From assembly GCF_004000905.1 (NCBI RefSeq), contig NZ_BIMD01000030.1, forward strand, positions 1-64,000: a stretch of 64,000 nt of DNA. Direction: 5' to 3'. Source of the DNA: Paenibacillus humicus NBRC 102415 (GTDB lineage: Bacteria > Bacillota > Bacilli > Paenibacillales > Paenibacillaceae). Numbering within the stretch: the first letter of the stretch is position 1; every line of letters begins with the position of its first letter. Below are positions 35,986 through 44,693 of the stretch, piece after piece. The translations under genes were made by a program, and so were the position numbers. A model generated the notes under the pieces. That model was not told the DNA's origin and ran no database searches. It saw only the letters and a list, made by a program, of their open reading frames with translations.

Positions 35986-35994
35986 CTCCCTGCT

Positions 35995-36780
35995 TCAGCC
36001 TGCAATCACCGTGCCGACGCCGCCCTCCAGGACGGCCCGGCTGAGAATGTCCGGCTCGGTGCCGCTGACAATGGCGACCTCGCGGACATTGCCGTGCAGG
36101 CAGGCGAGAGCCGCGCGAACCTTCGGAATCATGCCGCCGTAGATTTCTCCGGTGGCGATCATCTCCTCGATCTCCGCCGCGCTCACGCGAGGCAGGACCG
36201 TCTTGGCTCCGTCCACGGTGCGCATGATGCCCGGCACGTCGGTCACAACGATCATCCGTTCTACGCCCAGATGGGAAGCGACGGCTCCTGCCGCCGTATC
36301 GGCATTGATGTTGTAGCGCTGTCCGGCCGCATCGATGCCGACCGGCGCGATGACCGGGATATAGCCCATTCCCATCACGCCTTCAATGATTTCCGCGTTG
36401 ACGTCCGTCACTTCGCCGACATGGCCGACCTTGCCGGCATTGCCGACAGGCCTGGCCTGGATGAGCATGCCGTCGACGCCGGAGAGCCCGAGCGCCCGCG
36501 CTCCCGCGCCTTGGATGCGCCTGACGATCTCCTTGTTGATCGTTCCCGAGAGCACCATCTCGACGACGTCGAGCACTTCCTCCGTCGTCCGCCTGAGCCC
36601 GTCGACGAACTCGGTCTCGATGCCGAGCTTCTCCAGCGTCCCGGAGATGGCGGGGCCGCCGCCATGCACGATGACCGGCTTCACGCCCTGCTCCTGCAGG
36701 CGCCGGAGATCTTCGAAGAACGCGGCGGGAAGAGCCGCAAGCGTGCTTCCCCCGCATTTCATCACAAACCGCTGTTCCAT
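35995..36780 (-). CDS. argB: Acetylglutamate kinase
   Basis: A 261-residue amino-acid kinase that phosphorylates N-acetylglutamate. The N-terminal FVMKCGGS (catalytic Lys and Gly loop), IVHGGGPAI and the NINADTAAGAVA segment are all present. The ATG at 36780 has GGAG ten bases away; one at 36789 is too close to it. It follows argJ and precedes the repeat region. Confidence 0.95.
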   Translation of the reverse strand: MEQRFVMKCGGSTLAALPAAFFEDLRRLQEQGVKPVIVHGGGPAISGTLEKLGIETEFVDGLRRTTEEVLDVVEMVLSGTINKEIVRRIQGAGARALGLSGVDGMLIQARPVGNAGKVGHVGEVTDVNAEIIEGVMGMGYIPVIAPVGIDAAGQRYNINADTAAGAVASHLGVERMIVVTDVPGIMRTVDGAKTVLPRVSAAEIEEMIATGEIYGGMIPKVRAALACLHGNVREVAIVSGTEPDILSRAVLEGGVGTVIAG

Positions 36781-36876
36781 CTGCCTCATGCTCCTTCATC
36801 CGCTTCATGCCGCTTATGCTCAAGCCGGTTGAAGCTTCATGCCGCTTATATTTTCGCCTGTTGACGGTTTCTGCTG

Positions 36877-38118
36877 TTAAGTGCGGTAAGCCGCATTGAT
36901 CCTTACGTAGTCATAGGTCAGGTCGCAGCCCCAGGCTACGGCAGCGCCGCCGCCGATATGGAGATCGACGATGATTTCCACCGTGTCGCCCTTCAGGTAT
37001 TCCAGCGCCGCTTCTTCATCGAAGGCGACCGGCCGGGATTCCTTGAGCGTCAATATCGGTCCGAGCGAAATATCGACGCTGTCCGGATCGAGCGGCTCGC
37101 CGGCCCGGCCTGCGGCCGCGATGATGCGGCCCCAGTTGGCGTCGGCGCCGAAGACGGCCGACTTTACGAGCGAAGAGCCGACGATCGTCTTCGCGATGGC
37201 AGCCGCCGACCGGTCGCTCTGCGCTCCGCTGACGCGGACCTCGACGAGCTTGGTGGCGCCTTCGCCGTCGCGGGCGATCGCCTTGGCCAGCACCTCGCAT
37301 ACATATCGCAGCGCATCGCCGAACGAGTTCCAATCCGGATGCAGCGGCGTCAGCTCCTCGCCGCCGGCAAGCCCGCTCGCCATCGCGACCAGCATGTCGT
37401 TGGTGCTCGTGTCCCCGTCCACCGTAATCATGTTGAAGGTGCGGTCCGTAGCGGAGCTCAACAGGCTTTGGAGCGCCTCGCTGCCGATATTGGCGTCCGT
37501 CGTGACGAAGCCGAGCATCGTGGCCATGTTGGGATGGATCATGCCGGAGCCTTTGGCGGCGCCTGCCACATGAATCGTCCTTCCGCCCGCTTCGACGGCG
37601 ACGCAGATCGATTTTTTCACAAGATCGGTCGTGAGGATCGCCTGGCAGAACTCATTCGCGCTCCGATCGTCGCCCGCCAGCTGCTTCGGCAGGCGGCCGA
37701 TGCCTTCGCGCACGCGGTCCATCTTGAGCAGCTCGCCGATGACGCCGGTAGAGGCTACCGCGATCTGCTCGGCCGGAATCCCGGCCGCTGCCGCGAAGGC
37801 GGAGCGCATCTCGTACGCGTCGGCCTCGCCCTGCTTGCCCGTGCAGGCATTGGCGTTGCCGCTGTTCACGAGCAGCGCGCGCAGCCTTCCTCCCGCCGCC
37901 AGGCTTTCCCGGGTCACCTTGATCGGGGCCGCCTGCACCTTGTTGGTCGTATACACCGCCGCAGCCGCCGCAGGAACCTCGCATACGATGGCTCCCAGAT
38001 CGTTGCGGCTCGTCTTTTTCAGTCCGCAGTGAAGCCCGCCCGCCCGAAAGCCTGCCGGTGTCGTAACGGAGCCGTCCTGGACGATCGTGAACGGCTTGCC
38101 TGCTGTCTCTTGTGTCAT
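36877..38118 (-). CDS. argJ: Bifunctional glutamate N-acetyltransferase / amino-acid acetyltransferase
   Basis: A 413-residue ArgJ that recycles the acetyl group from N-acetylornithine to glutamate. The self-cleavage/nucleophile Thr is in KGSGMIHPNMATML; VNSGNANACTG and AFGADANWGR-type motifs (VFGADANWGRI) are present. An intact N- and C-terminal layout suggests normal autoprocessing into two subunits. With argJ present and no argA in the cluster, the cyclic pathway is used. AAGGAGATG precedes the ATG. Confidence 0.96.
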   Translation of the reverse strand: MTQETAGKPFTIVQDGSVTTPAGFRAGGLHCGLKKTSRNDLGAIVCEVPAAAAAVYTTNKVQAAPIKVTRESLAAGGRLRALLVNSGNANACTGKQGEADAYEMRSAFAAAAGIPAEQIAVASTGVIGELLKMDRVREGIGRLPKQLAGDDRSANEFCQAILTTDLVKKSICVAVEAGGRTIHVAGAAKGSGMIHPNMATMLGFVTTDANIGSEALQSLLSSATDRTFNMITVDGDTSTNDMLVAMASGLAGGEELTPLHPDWNSFGDALRYVCEVLAKAIARDGEGATKLVEVRVSGAQSDRSAAAIAKTIVGSSLVKSAVFGADANWGRIIAAAGRAGEPLDPDSVDISLGPILTLKESRPVAFDEEAALEYLKGDTVEIIVDLHIGGGAAVAWGCDLTYDYVRINAAYRT

Positions 38119-38160
38119 CGCGTAAATCGCATCTCCTTCTAGTGGGGTTCCGCCAGGGAA

Positions 38161-39213
38161 TTAAGGATACATCGGGATGAACTGCAGGCCGGCATTCTCT
38201 TCCCAGCCCATCATCAGGTTGAGGTTCTGGATTGCTTGGCCGGCTGCGCCTTTGACGAGATTGTCGATGACCGACACGATCGTCACACGTCCTGTGCGAC
38301 GGTCAACGGCAAAGCCGATGTCGCAGTAGTTCGAGCCGGAGACTTCCTTCGTCGCCGGCAAGACGCCTTCCGGCCGAATGCGCACGAAAGGGCGGCCCTC
38401 ATAGAACTGCCGATACAGCTCGATGAATTCCTGCTCGGTCCGATCTTCCGCCAGCGAAGCGTACATCGTCGCCATGATGCCCCGCGTCATCGGAACGAGA
38501 TGGGTCGTGAAGGTGGCGACGATATCCCTGCCTGCCGCATCGGACAGGACGCGCTCGATTTCCGGGATATGCTGATGCTTGTTGACCTTGTAGGCCTTGA
38601 AGTTCTCGTTCAGCTCCGAATAATGGGTGCCTAGGCTCGCCCCCCTGCCCGCGCCGGATACGCCGCTCTTGGCGTCGACGATCAGCGAGGACGGATCGAT
38701 CCAGCCCGCCTTGATGGCCGGCACCGCGCCCAGCAGCGTCGCCGTCGGATAGCAGCCCGGATTGGAAAGCAGCTCCGCCCCGCGAACCTGCTCTCCGTAA
38801 ATCTCCGAGAGGCCGAATACCGCCTTCTCCAGGTAGGCCGGATCGGCGGCCGGCTTGCCGTACCAATGCTCATATACATCCGGCTGAGGCAGGCGGAAGT
38901 CGCCCGACAGGTCGATGACCTTCAGTCCTTCCTCCAGCAGCTGGGGCGCCATCCGGCTCGCCACTCCGGCCGGAGCGGCCAGGAAGACGACATCCGCCTT
39001 GCTCTTGATCTCTTTGGGGTCTACGCCATCCAGAACCCCCGGGAAAATATCCGACAAATGCGGGTACCCGTCCGCAATCGGCGTTCCGGCGCTGGAAGAG
39101 GAAATGACCGAACTGACCTCCGCATACGGATGCGCCTGAAGCAGCCGGATCAGCTCAACGCCTCCGTAGCCGGTTGAGCCTACAATGGCAGCTCTTGTTT
39201 TTGTCCCCATCAT
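38161..39213 (-). CDS. argC: N-acetyl-gamma-glutamyl-phosphate reductase
   Basis: A 350-residue NADPH-dependent semialdehyde dehydrogenase: GSTGYGGVELIRLL (nucleotide-binding loop), catalytic Cys in SNPGCYPTA, and HQHIPEIE. First gene of the argCJBDFGH cluster. Upstream lie a good sigma-A promoter and an ArgR-like box. Confidence 0.96.
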   Translation of the reverse strand: MMGTKTRAAIVGSTGYGGVELIRLLQAHPYAEVSSVISSSSAGTPIADGYPHLSDIFPGVLDGVDPKEIKSKADVVFLAAPAGVASRMAPQLLEEGLKVIDLSGDFRLPQPDVYEHWYGKPAADPAYLEKAVFGLSEIYGEQVRGAELLSNPGCYPTATLLGAVPAIKAGWIDPSSLIVDAKSGVSGAGRGASLGTHYSELNENFKAYKVNKHQHIPEIERVLSDAAGRDIVATFTTHLVPMTRGIMATMYASLAEDRTEQEFIELYRQFYEGRPFVRIRPEGVLPATKEVSGSNYCDIGFAVDRRTGRVTIVSVIDNLVKGAAGQAIQNLNLMMGWEENAGLQFIPMYP

Positions 39214-39245
39214 CCAGCACTTCCCTTCCTCGCCCTGATTCCTGA

Positions 39246-39268
39246 GAGAGGCCGCCGCAGGCCTCTTA
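39246..39268 (-). other. Hairpin in the argC leader
   Basis: AGAGGCC-loop-GGCCTCT between the promoter and the start codon, with no T run. It is not a typical attenuator. Confidence 0.4.
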
Positions 39269-39272
39269 TACC

Positions 39273-39307
39273 TGAATCATTATACGTTTATATTAATAAT
39301 AATACAA
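39273..39307 (-). promoter_or_regulatory. argC promoter with overlapping ARG-box-like operator
   Basis: On the minus strand TTGTAT (39302-39307), 17 bases, TATAAT (39279-39284) is a near-ideal sigma-A promoter. The spacer and -10 region are AT-rich with ATTATTAATA and end in AATGATTCA, resembling ArgR/AhrC half-sites (TGAAT...ATTCA). An arginine-responsive repressor bound here would block RNA polymerase. Confidence 0.65.
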
Positions 39308-39365
39308 CCGGAAATATGACACTCCTTTCCTTCTAGAACCGGCTTCCGCCTTCCTTCAAGAGAGC

Positions 39366-39396
39366 AGAAAAAGACGCGGATAGATTCCGCGTCTTC
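39366..39396 (-). terminator. Terminator of the glycosylation cassette
   Basis: AAGACGCGGA/TCCGCGTCTT stem with a short loop, followed on the minus strand by TTTTTC, 14 bases past the stop of the last cassette gene. Confidence 0.8.
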
Positions 39397-39409
39397 TCGG
39401 CTTGAAGGT

Positions 39410-41614
39410 TCAGCTCCTTACGGACGGCAGCGGCGACAGCAGCAGGCAGAACGGAAGATTGCTTCCGGCGGCTGGAGAGATCCGGATCTCTACGGATTCC
39501 TCGCCTGCTCCCGTCCGGTAGAGAACGCTGTTCTGATCGGTTGCAGAGGCCGCTCCCAGATGGGAGAACGTGACGACCGAGCCGTTGACCAGCGCCGAGC
39601 CGCGGAACAGGCCTCCGCGCGGATTGAAGGTCAGCAGCGTATGGGGAGCCACGCGCTCCAGAACGATCTTGTACAGCACTCCGTAATTGCCGGAGTTCGT
39701 CGCCGGCGTCCCTTTGATGCCGTCATAGCCGGTCTGGAAGGGATCGGCATTATTGTCGCTCAGATAGATCCTGGCAGGGGTCGTCCCCACGACAGGCGCA
39801 TAATCGAATATCCGGGTGGAATCTGCAAAGGTCCCTCTGACGATCGACTGGTTCGGATCCAGAAACGGCAGGCTGGGTAGAGCGGTCAGAGGATCCCGAT
39901 CCGCTTTGACGACCAGAGAGGTGTACTTGACGGCGCTGTCGCTGGCCACTTCTCCCTGGAACGTGACGATATCGCCCTGGCTGAGGGCGTTCTGGCCTAT
40001 CTCCTGGAACAGGAGGCGCGTTTCGCCCGGAGCCAGCACCAGCTCCCGCGCGGCAGAGCCGGATGCGATCGAAGCGAAGTAGCGCTGCAGCGACATCTGG
40101 CCCGCTATTTCGCCGTAAGGAGTCGGACCTGCCATTCCGGAGCTTTCGATGAAGAGCGTTGCCGGCCGAGGGTTCGGATTGCTTGCGAGCATGTAGATTT
40201 TCAGCTTGGGTCCCGTTGTGTTTTTGTGGTGAAGCAGAATCCTTGCGGGGCCGTCGATGACGTCCTGGTACAGTACCCCTTCCTCCCGGATGGATTCCGG
40301 ACCGGTAGAGCGGAAGAGCGTATAGGGCTCGGTATCGTATGTAAAAGGCAGCAGCTCCATGTTCTTCACGGACGTTCCGTCGATGGGAAAATTGGAGCCG
40401 ACGGGCGTGAACAGGCGGTTGAACTCATCCTCGGCATACAGCGTTTCGTCCGTAATCAGGATTTCCTGCGAAAATGCGGCGGCAGCTCCATGCTTGTCGG
40501 TCACCGTCAGCGACACTGTCACTGGGCCGGGCCGGAAGTAAGCCGCCTGCTTCCCCGTCCACTGGCGGTCCGTGATGGCATTTTCTTCATCGGTGCTTTC
40601 GTCGGCAATGACGACCGGCTCTCCCATGCGGTACTCCTTCTTGTCGGTGCTGAACATCGCCACAGGAGGAATGTTGGGGCTTGTTACGGTTATGGAAAGG
40701 GTATAGGGCTTGCTCCATCTCCCCGCGGTATCCTGAACCTGATAGGTGACGGGATAAATGCCCGGCTCTGCGAACACCTCCTGGCGTCCTTCCCATTTTT
40801 CCTGCACGATCTGGAGATTGGACGGGGAAGAGGCTCGCGCCTTGTATTGAACCCGGGTTTCGCCGGCGATAATGTCGCCAGCTTGAACGGTAAACGATGC
40901 CGCCGGTTCGGCAGCCTGCTTGAGTGTAATTGTATGCGAGCGCTGATCGACCGTGTAAGGAATTTGCAGCGCGGCTGTGATCGAGGTGAGCGGCACCATG
41001 AAGACGCCTTTGTCCGTATAAGCCGCCCCTTTCATCAGCGTCCGGATGCCGCTGGCCGTATAATACTTGCTCTTGTTCGTGAAACGGGCCTCCAGCCCCG
41101 CCTTGCGGACGACGGTCTCCTTCTTGGCGGGGACGTACGCGACGCTGAAGCCGAGACGTTCCGCCAGCGAGCGCAGGCTTCCATAGGAGACTCCGGCTTT
41201 GACGGCGAGCGGCCTGGCTGCCGTGTAGGCCTTGCTTCCCTGCTCCATGCGGGCGCTGTTCATGTACAGCAGCAGATCGCCGGATGGCGGGACGGGCATG
41301 CTTGGCGAGGCGTTGCTCGTTGGAGACTCGCTTGGCGGGGAAGCATCCGAGGATGGGCTCGGCAACGCCGCTCCCGGCGATAACTCGGCGGCAGCGGCCG
41401 GATCCGGCGCCGCGCTTGCCGACGCTCCTTCGCCTGAAGGAGCGGTCGGCGGCGCTGCCTCCGACGCCCTCGATCCGTCGGCCGTTATGCCGAGCTCGGA
41501 CGCAGCTCCTGATGCTGCTGCATATGCTGCGGATGCCGCAGGCGTCTCGGCCGGAACCGGTACGGACGCGGCCAGCGCAAAGGCCAAGAACATCATTTTC
41601 CCTTTCAAATCCAC
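39410..41614 (-). CDS. Secreted copper-amine-oxidase-N/PKD-like surface protein with Ser/Thr/Pro-rich stalk
   Basis: A 734-residue exported protein. Residues 1-25 are a signal peptide. Residues about 26-112 are an Ala/Ser/Pro/Thr-rich stretch. A copper-amine-oxidase N-terminal-like domain follows at about 112-235 (typical SLRSLAERLGFSVAY and VPLTSITAALQIPYTVD repeats), then two PKD/Ig-like strands (TYQVQDTAGRWSKPYTLSI, VSLTVTDKHGAAA) and a large beta-rich C-terminus I do not recognise. It is probably a wall-attached protein and is the last gene of the cassette. The start is a GTG with GGAG only two bases away; a TTG two codons on is equally possible. Confidence 0.72.
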   Translation of the reverse strand: MDLKGKMMFLAFALAASVPVPAETPAASAAYAAASGAASELGITADGSRASEAAPPTAPSGEGASASAAPDPAAAAELSPGAALPSPSSDASPPSESPTSNASPSMPVPPSGDLLLYMNSARMEQGSKAYTAARPLAVKAGVSYGSLRSLAERLGFSVAYVPAKKETVVRKAGLEARFTNKSKYYTASGIRTLMKGAAYTDKGVFMVPLTSITAALQIPYTVDQRSHTITLKQAAEPAASFTVQAGDIIAGETRVQYKARASSPSNLQIVQEKWEGRQEVFAEPGIYPVTYQVQDTAGRWSKPYTLSITVTSPNIPPVAMFSTDKKEYRMGEPVVIADESTDEENAITDRQWTGKQAAYFRPGPVTVSLTVTDKHGAAAAFSQEILITDETLYAEDEFNRLFTPVGSNFPIDGTSVKNMELLPFTYDTEPYTLFRSTGPESIREEGVLYQDVIDGPARILLHHKNTTGPKLKIYMLASNPNPRPATLFIESSGMAGPTPYGEIAGQMSLQRYFASIASGSAARELVLAPGETRLLFQEIGQNALSQGDIVTFQGEVASDSAVKYTSLVVKADRDPLTALPSLPFLDPNQSIVRGTFADSTRIFDYAPVVGTTPARIYLSDNNADPFQTGYDGIKGTPATNSGNYGVLYKIVLERVAPHTLLTFNPRGGLFRGSALVNGSVVTFSHLGAASATDQNSVLYRTGAGEESVEIRISPAAGSNLPFCLLLSPLPSVRS

Positions 41615-41626
41615 AACTCCTTTGGT

Positions 41627-41971
41627 TTACTTGACGCCGATCACCAGGACGCCGGCCACGATAATGCCGCATCCGATCCATCTGTTCGGCGGAACGGCCT
41701 CCCCGAACAGCCGCCATGCCAGCAGGAGGCCGAGCACATAGGCCAGACTTTGCAGCGGATAAGCTGCGCTGAGGGGAAGCCTCGACAGCACGGCCAGCCA
41801 CAGAACCGTGGCGATGCCGTAGAGGGCGATGCCCGCGAGGATAAGCGGAGACAACAGAACCTGAAGGAGATTGTCCGTTCCCAGCCCTCCGGTCCGATCC
41901 AGTCCGAGCTTCCAGATCGTCTGTCCCGCAACCAGACACAGGATGTTGAAGAGAAGCAGCAGGTAGGCCAT
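41627..41971 (-). CDS. Small EamA/DMT-type transporter (ArnE-like)
   Basis: A 114-residue protein with four transmembrane helices, the size and spacing of the small multidrug-resistance/ArnE family (AGQTIWKLGLDRTGG, SAAYPLQSLAYVLGLLLAW). ArnE/ArnF flip undecaprenyl-phosphate-sugar across the membrane. Placed between a polyprenyl-P-sugar synthase and a GT39 transferase, this is the likely flippase. AAGGAGATGACGTG precedes the ATG, which overlaps the preceding stop as TGATG. The frame continues open upstream to 42355, but that is another gene's shadow. Confidence 0.8.
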   Translation of the reverse strand: MAYLLLLFNILCLVAGQTIWKLGLDRTGGLGTDNLLQVLLSPLILAGIALYGIATVLWLAVLSRLPLSAAYPLQSLAYVLGLLLAWRLFGEAVPPNRWIGCGIIVAGVLVIGVK

Positions 41972-42372
41972 CACGTCATCTCCTTTTGTGCGGGATGCTG
42001 CATAGCCCCTTCCAGCTCCTCCACCCGCCGCTCCAGCCGCCTGACCTGCTCCTGCCGGAGCGCGGCCGATTGGGTCAAGGTGATCGTTTTCTGGGTCAGG
42101 GCTGAGAGGGCCATCGTCATATGCAGAAGCAGGAACAGAACCCCCATGAGTCCGATGAAGTACAGCAAGGAAGGAGCGTACACGACATGAATCCGTTCCG
42201 CGAGGCCGTCGAGCAGTCCGGGAAACAGGGAGAGCGCCGTCATCCCCGTCCCCAGCAGCAGCCACAGCATGGCATACTGCTCCCGCAGCTTGCGCCTGCG
42301 GATGAGCAGCAGGATGGTGCATACAAAGCCAAGACTGACTGCAAAGCTGATCCAATAAAATTCAGTTCCCAT
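41971..42372 (-). CDS. DUF2304 membrane protein
   Basis: A 133-residue protein with three hydrophobic helices and a C-terminal coiled tail (QEQVRRLERRVEELEGAM). DUF2304 proteins typically sit next to dolichol-phosphate-mannose-like glycosyltransferases, as here, where its start overlaps the GT2 stop by 11 bases. Function is unknown; a membrane anchor or partner for the GT2 is the usual guess. Confidence 0.83.
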   Translation of the reverse strand: MGTEFYWISFAVSLGFVCTILLLIRRRKLREQYAMLWLLLGTGMTALSLFPGLLDGLAERIHVVYAPSLLYFIGLMGVLFLLLHMTMALSALTQKTITLTQSAALRQEQVRRLERRVEELEGAMQHPAQKEMT

Positions 42373-43117
42373 ATCCGATGCTCCAGTCGCGCTTCTTTTT
42401 CGTCTTGGTCATGAGCACGGCCAGGATGACCTTGGCCATGTAATAGGCCGACTTCATCGCCGATATGCTGGAGACGCCTCCCTGACGCTCCGACATGACG
42501 ACCGGCACCTCGATGAAGGAGCCGCGGTGATTGTCCAGAAGCACAAGAGCCTCCACCTCCGGGTAGTCCACCGGATATTCCCGGGCGAATAAAGCAATGG
42601 CTCTGCGCCCGCAAAGACGGTACCCCGAGGTCGGATCGGTGATCCGCTGTCCCGTCAGAGCCGATGCCAGGCGGGCAAGCAGGGTGATGCCGAGCTTGCG
42701 GGCGAAGGTGGATTGGAAGCCTCTTCTCTCGATGAAACGGGAACCGACGACCATATCGGCTCCCCGCTCCTTCATCGCTTGCAGCAGAGCGGCCAGGTCG
42801 GCGGGGTTGTGCTGGCCATCGCCGTCGATTTGCGCCGCATAGGCATAACCGTTCTCCTCCGCGTAGCGGTATCCCGACTGCACCGCCCCGCCGATGCCGA
42901 GGTTGCAGCCGAGATTCAGCACCGGCACGCCCTCCATCTCGGCTTGGCAGCCGGTGTCGTCCGCGGAGCCGTCGTTGACGACGACGATGTCGGCATAAGG
43001 GGCCAGCCGCCGGATGGACTCGATCGTGCCCCTGATCCCGGCAGCCTCGTTGTAGGCCGGGACGATGACCAGCACGTCCGCTTTCTTTTTGGACTCATGC
43101 GCCTGCCGTCTTTCCAT
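42362..43117 (-). CDS. Family 2 glycosyltransferase (polyprenyl-phosphate sugar synthase-like)
   Basis: A 251-residue DPM1-like GT2. It opens VLVIVPAYNEAAGIRGTIES, has VVNDGSADDT, the metal-binding QIDGDGQH and DMVVGSR, then RITDPTSGYRL. It should transfer a sugar from a nucleotide donor to polyprenyl phosphate on the inner membrane face. The ATG at 43117 follows AGGAGGG and overlaps the end of the GT39 gene. Confidence 0.88.
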   Translation of the reverse strand: MERRQAHESKKKADVLVIVPAYNEAAGIRGTIESIRRLAPYADIVVVNDGSADDTGCQAEMEGVPVLNLGCNLGIGGAVQSGYRYAEENGYAYAAQIDGDGQHNPADLAALLQAMKERGADMVVGSRFIERRGFQSTFARKLGITLLARLASALTGQRITDPTSGYRLCGRRAIALFAREYPVDYPEVEALVLLDNHRGSFIEVPVVMSERQGGVSSISAMKSAYYMAKVILAVLMTKTKKKRDWSIGYGN

Positions 43118-44384
43118 CGTCAATCCCTCCTTTGCCATGCGGCTTGTTCATCCGATTGTCCTGCCGGCGGCGCAGGGCTTGGACGGCCATGACAGCCGCT
43201 GCGCTGTCGAACACGATAAAAAACGGCATCGCCGTAAAGTTGTACCGGTACTCCGGGACAAACAGCAGCCGGAGCGCCGACATCGCGGCGAGCAGGAGGG
43301 CAGGCAGCGCCGCGGGATGCCTCCAGCTGCGGCCGATCACCATCGCGGCGCCGGCCAGCACCCCGGCCCAGATGATCGCCAGATGATAGACATACCGCAT
43401 CGCAGCCGGCATGACGGGGTACAACGGCGTATGTCCGCTTCCATAGAACATCCGGCCGTAGGTGTACTTGAGCTTGCCGACGGTATACCACTTCACATAG
43501 GTCCGTGCATGCTCCGTGAATCCGATGCGAAGCCGTTCCTTTGCTACCTCCATCTGCGTTTTGCCATGCCTGTCCACGAGTCCGTCCTCGTAGTTCTTGT
43601 CCGGATAGGTTCCGGCCGCGAACGGATTTACCTGGGTGGAGGCGACAACGAGCTCATGCAGCGCGACAGCATTGCGTACGACCCATGGAGCAAGCACGAG
43701 CGCCAGCCCGGCACCGCAGATGACGAATTGAAGCAGCGTCTGCTTCCACTTTCGGCTCCACAGCAGGAAGAGCAGGTGGACAAGGACGAACAGCGGCAAA
43801 AACTCCGGCCGAGTCAATACGGCGAGTCCAAGCGAAGCCCCGGCCAGCAGCATCGGCAGCTTCCGCTGTGTCCGGTAAGCGAGAAGCTGGACATAGACGT
43901 AAAGCACCAATAGAAAAGCGGCCAGCGTCTCCGTCAGGATGCCTCCCGTCGTCCAAATGAAGGCGGGGTACACGGCACCCAGGAAAGCGGCCAGCAAGCC
44001 GGCCCATCTTCCTGCCAGCATCGAGCCGAGCCGGTACATAAGCACGAGCATCGCCGTGCTCAGCAGCGCTTGAATGCAGCGGATCCACGGATAAGGATCG
44101 TGAACGCGGTAGTCCACCGCCTTGTATACAGCCGCCATGAAGAGCGGATATCCCGGAGTAACCTGAGCATTGGACTCCCCGCTCTTGTAGGCGTAGATTC
44201 CCTTATCCAGCAGCTGCCTGACCATGATGTCATAGTTGACCGTGTCGTGGCTGACCTTGTGGCTGACCGACAGCACGAAGTCCATTCGCAGGAAAGCCCC
44301 CAGGCCGACGACGGCCAGAAGCAGAAGGAGAACGATCTTTGGGCTGCTCTTCTTTTGATCCCGTTCAAAGGCGACAACTTTCAT
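43095..44384 (-). CDS. GT39/ArnT-like membrane glycosyltransferase
   Basis: A polytopic protein of 429 residues (452 if started at 44453) with 10-12 helices. The first external loop has SHDTVNYDIMVRQLLD and VTPGYPLFM, the acidic loop used by PMT/ArnT enzymes for polyprenyl-P-sugar. It would transfer the sugar on the outer side to protein, lipid or wall polymer. First gene of a five-gene cassette (GT39, GT2, DUF2304, ArnE-like, secreted protein). The ATG at 44384 has AGGA close by; the one at 44453 has no ribosome binding site. Confidence 0.82.
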   Translation of the reverse strand: MKVVAFERDQKKSSPKIVLLLLLAVVGLGAFLRMDFVLSVSHKVSHDTVNYDIMVRQLLDKGIYAYKSGESNAQVTPGYPLFMAAVYKAVDYRVHDPYPWIRCIQALLSTAMLVLMYRLGSMLAGRWAGLLAAFLGAVYPAFIWTTGGILTETLAAFLLVLYVYVQLLAYRTQRKLPMLLAGASLGLAVLTRPEFLPLFVLVHLLFLLWSRKWKQTLLQFVICGAGLALVLAPWVVRNAVALHELVVASTQVNPFAAGTYPDKNYEDGLVDRHGKTQMEVAKERLRIGFTEHARTYVKWYTVGKLKYTYGRMFYGSGHTPLYPVMPAAMRYVYHLAIIWAGVLAGAAMVIGRSWRHPAALPALLLAAMSALRLLFVPEYRYNFTAMPFFIVFDSAAAVMAVQALRRRQDNRMNKPHGKGGIDDGKTAGA

Positions 44385-44693
44385 TTGATCCTGCTTCCCC
44401 TTTCCCTGGCTCGGCACTTGACCGAGCGACACTCTCGCGGTCGTTTCACCCATTATCGCTGGAAAGGCTTAATAATCTGTTGACCAGGTTTTTAACATTT
44501 TCTTAGAAATTTCGACGAGTTCCCTTAATGGAATCCGGGAAATAAAAAAACACTTTCCCTAGCGGGCGGAGAATCCGGTCGGATCCAGCCGCTGCTCGAA
44601 AAAGTGCTCGATATTGATTTCCTTGCCTTATCTGTGCCCGATTATTCCGAAATCTGTGCCCGATTACTCCGGATTGCTCCAGGTTGCTCTGGA
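44385..44693. other. Gap with short direct repeats upstream of the cassette
   Basis: Non-coding. Near 44632-44700 the words TGTGCCCGATTA(C/T)TCCG and GGATT(A/G)CTCCAG recur at about 21-base spacing, immediately after the YitT stop. The cassette promoter must lie between about 44460 and 44560 but is not clear to me. Confidence 0.5.

Larger units (their letters stand above)
35015..35994. other. Non-coding repeat region splitting the arg operon
   Basis: About 980 bases between argB and argD made largely of three tandem-repeat families (listed separately): 43-nt units, 39-nt units and 48-nt units, plus an 18-bp inverted repeat. Multiple frames stay open only because the 39-nt unit is a multiple of three. 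No start with a ribosome binding site leads to a known protein. The region is transcribed if the arg cluster is one operon. Confidence 0.8.

Noticed and set aside
39214-39330. T-box or transcription attenuator before argC
   Set aside because: No T-box core sequence and no hairpin followed by a T run. The evidence points to operator-type control.
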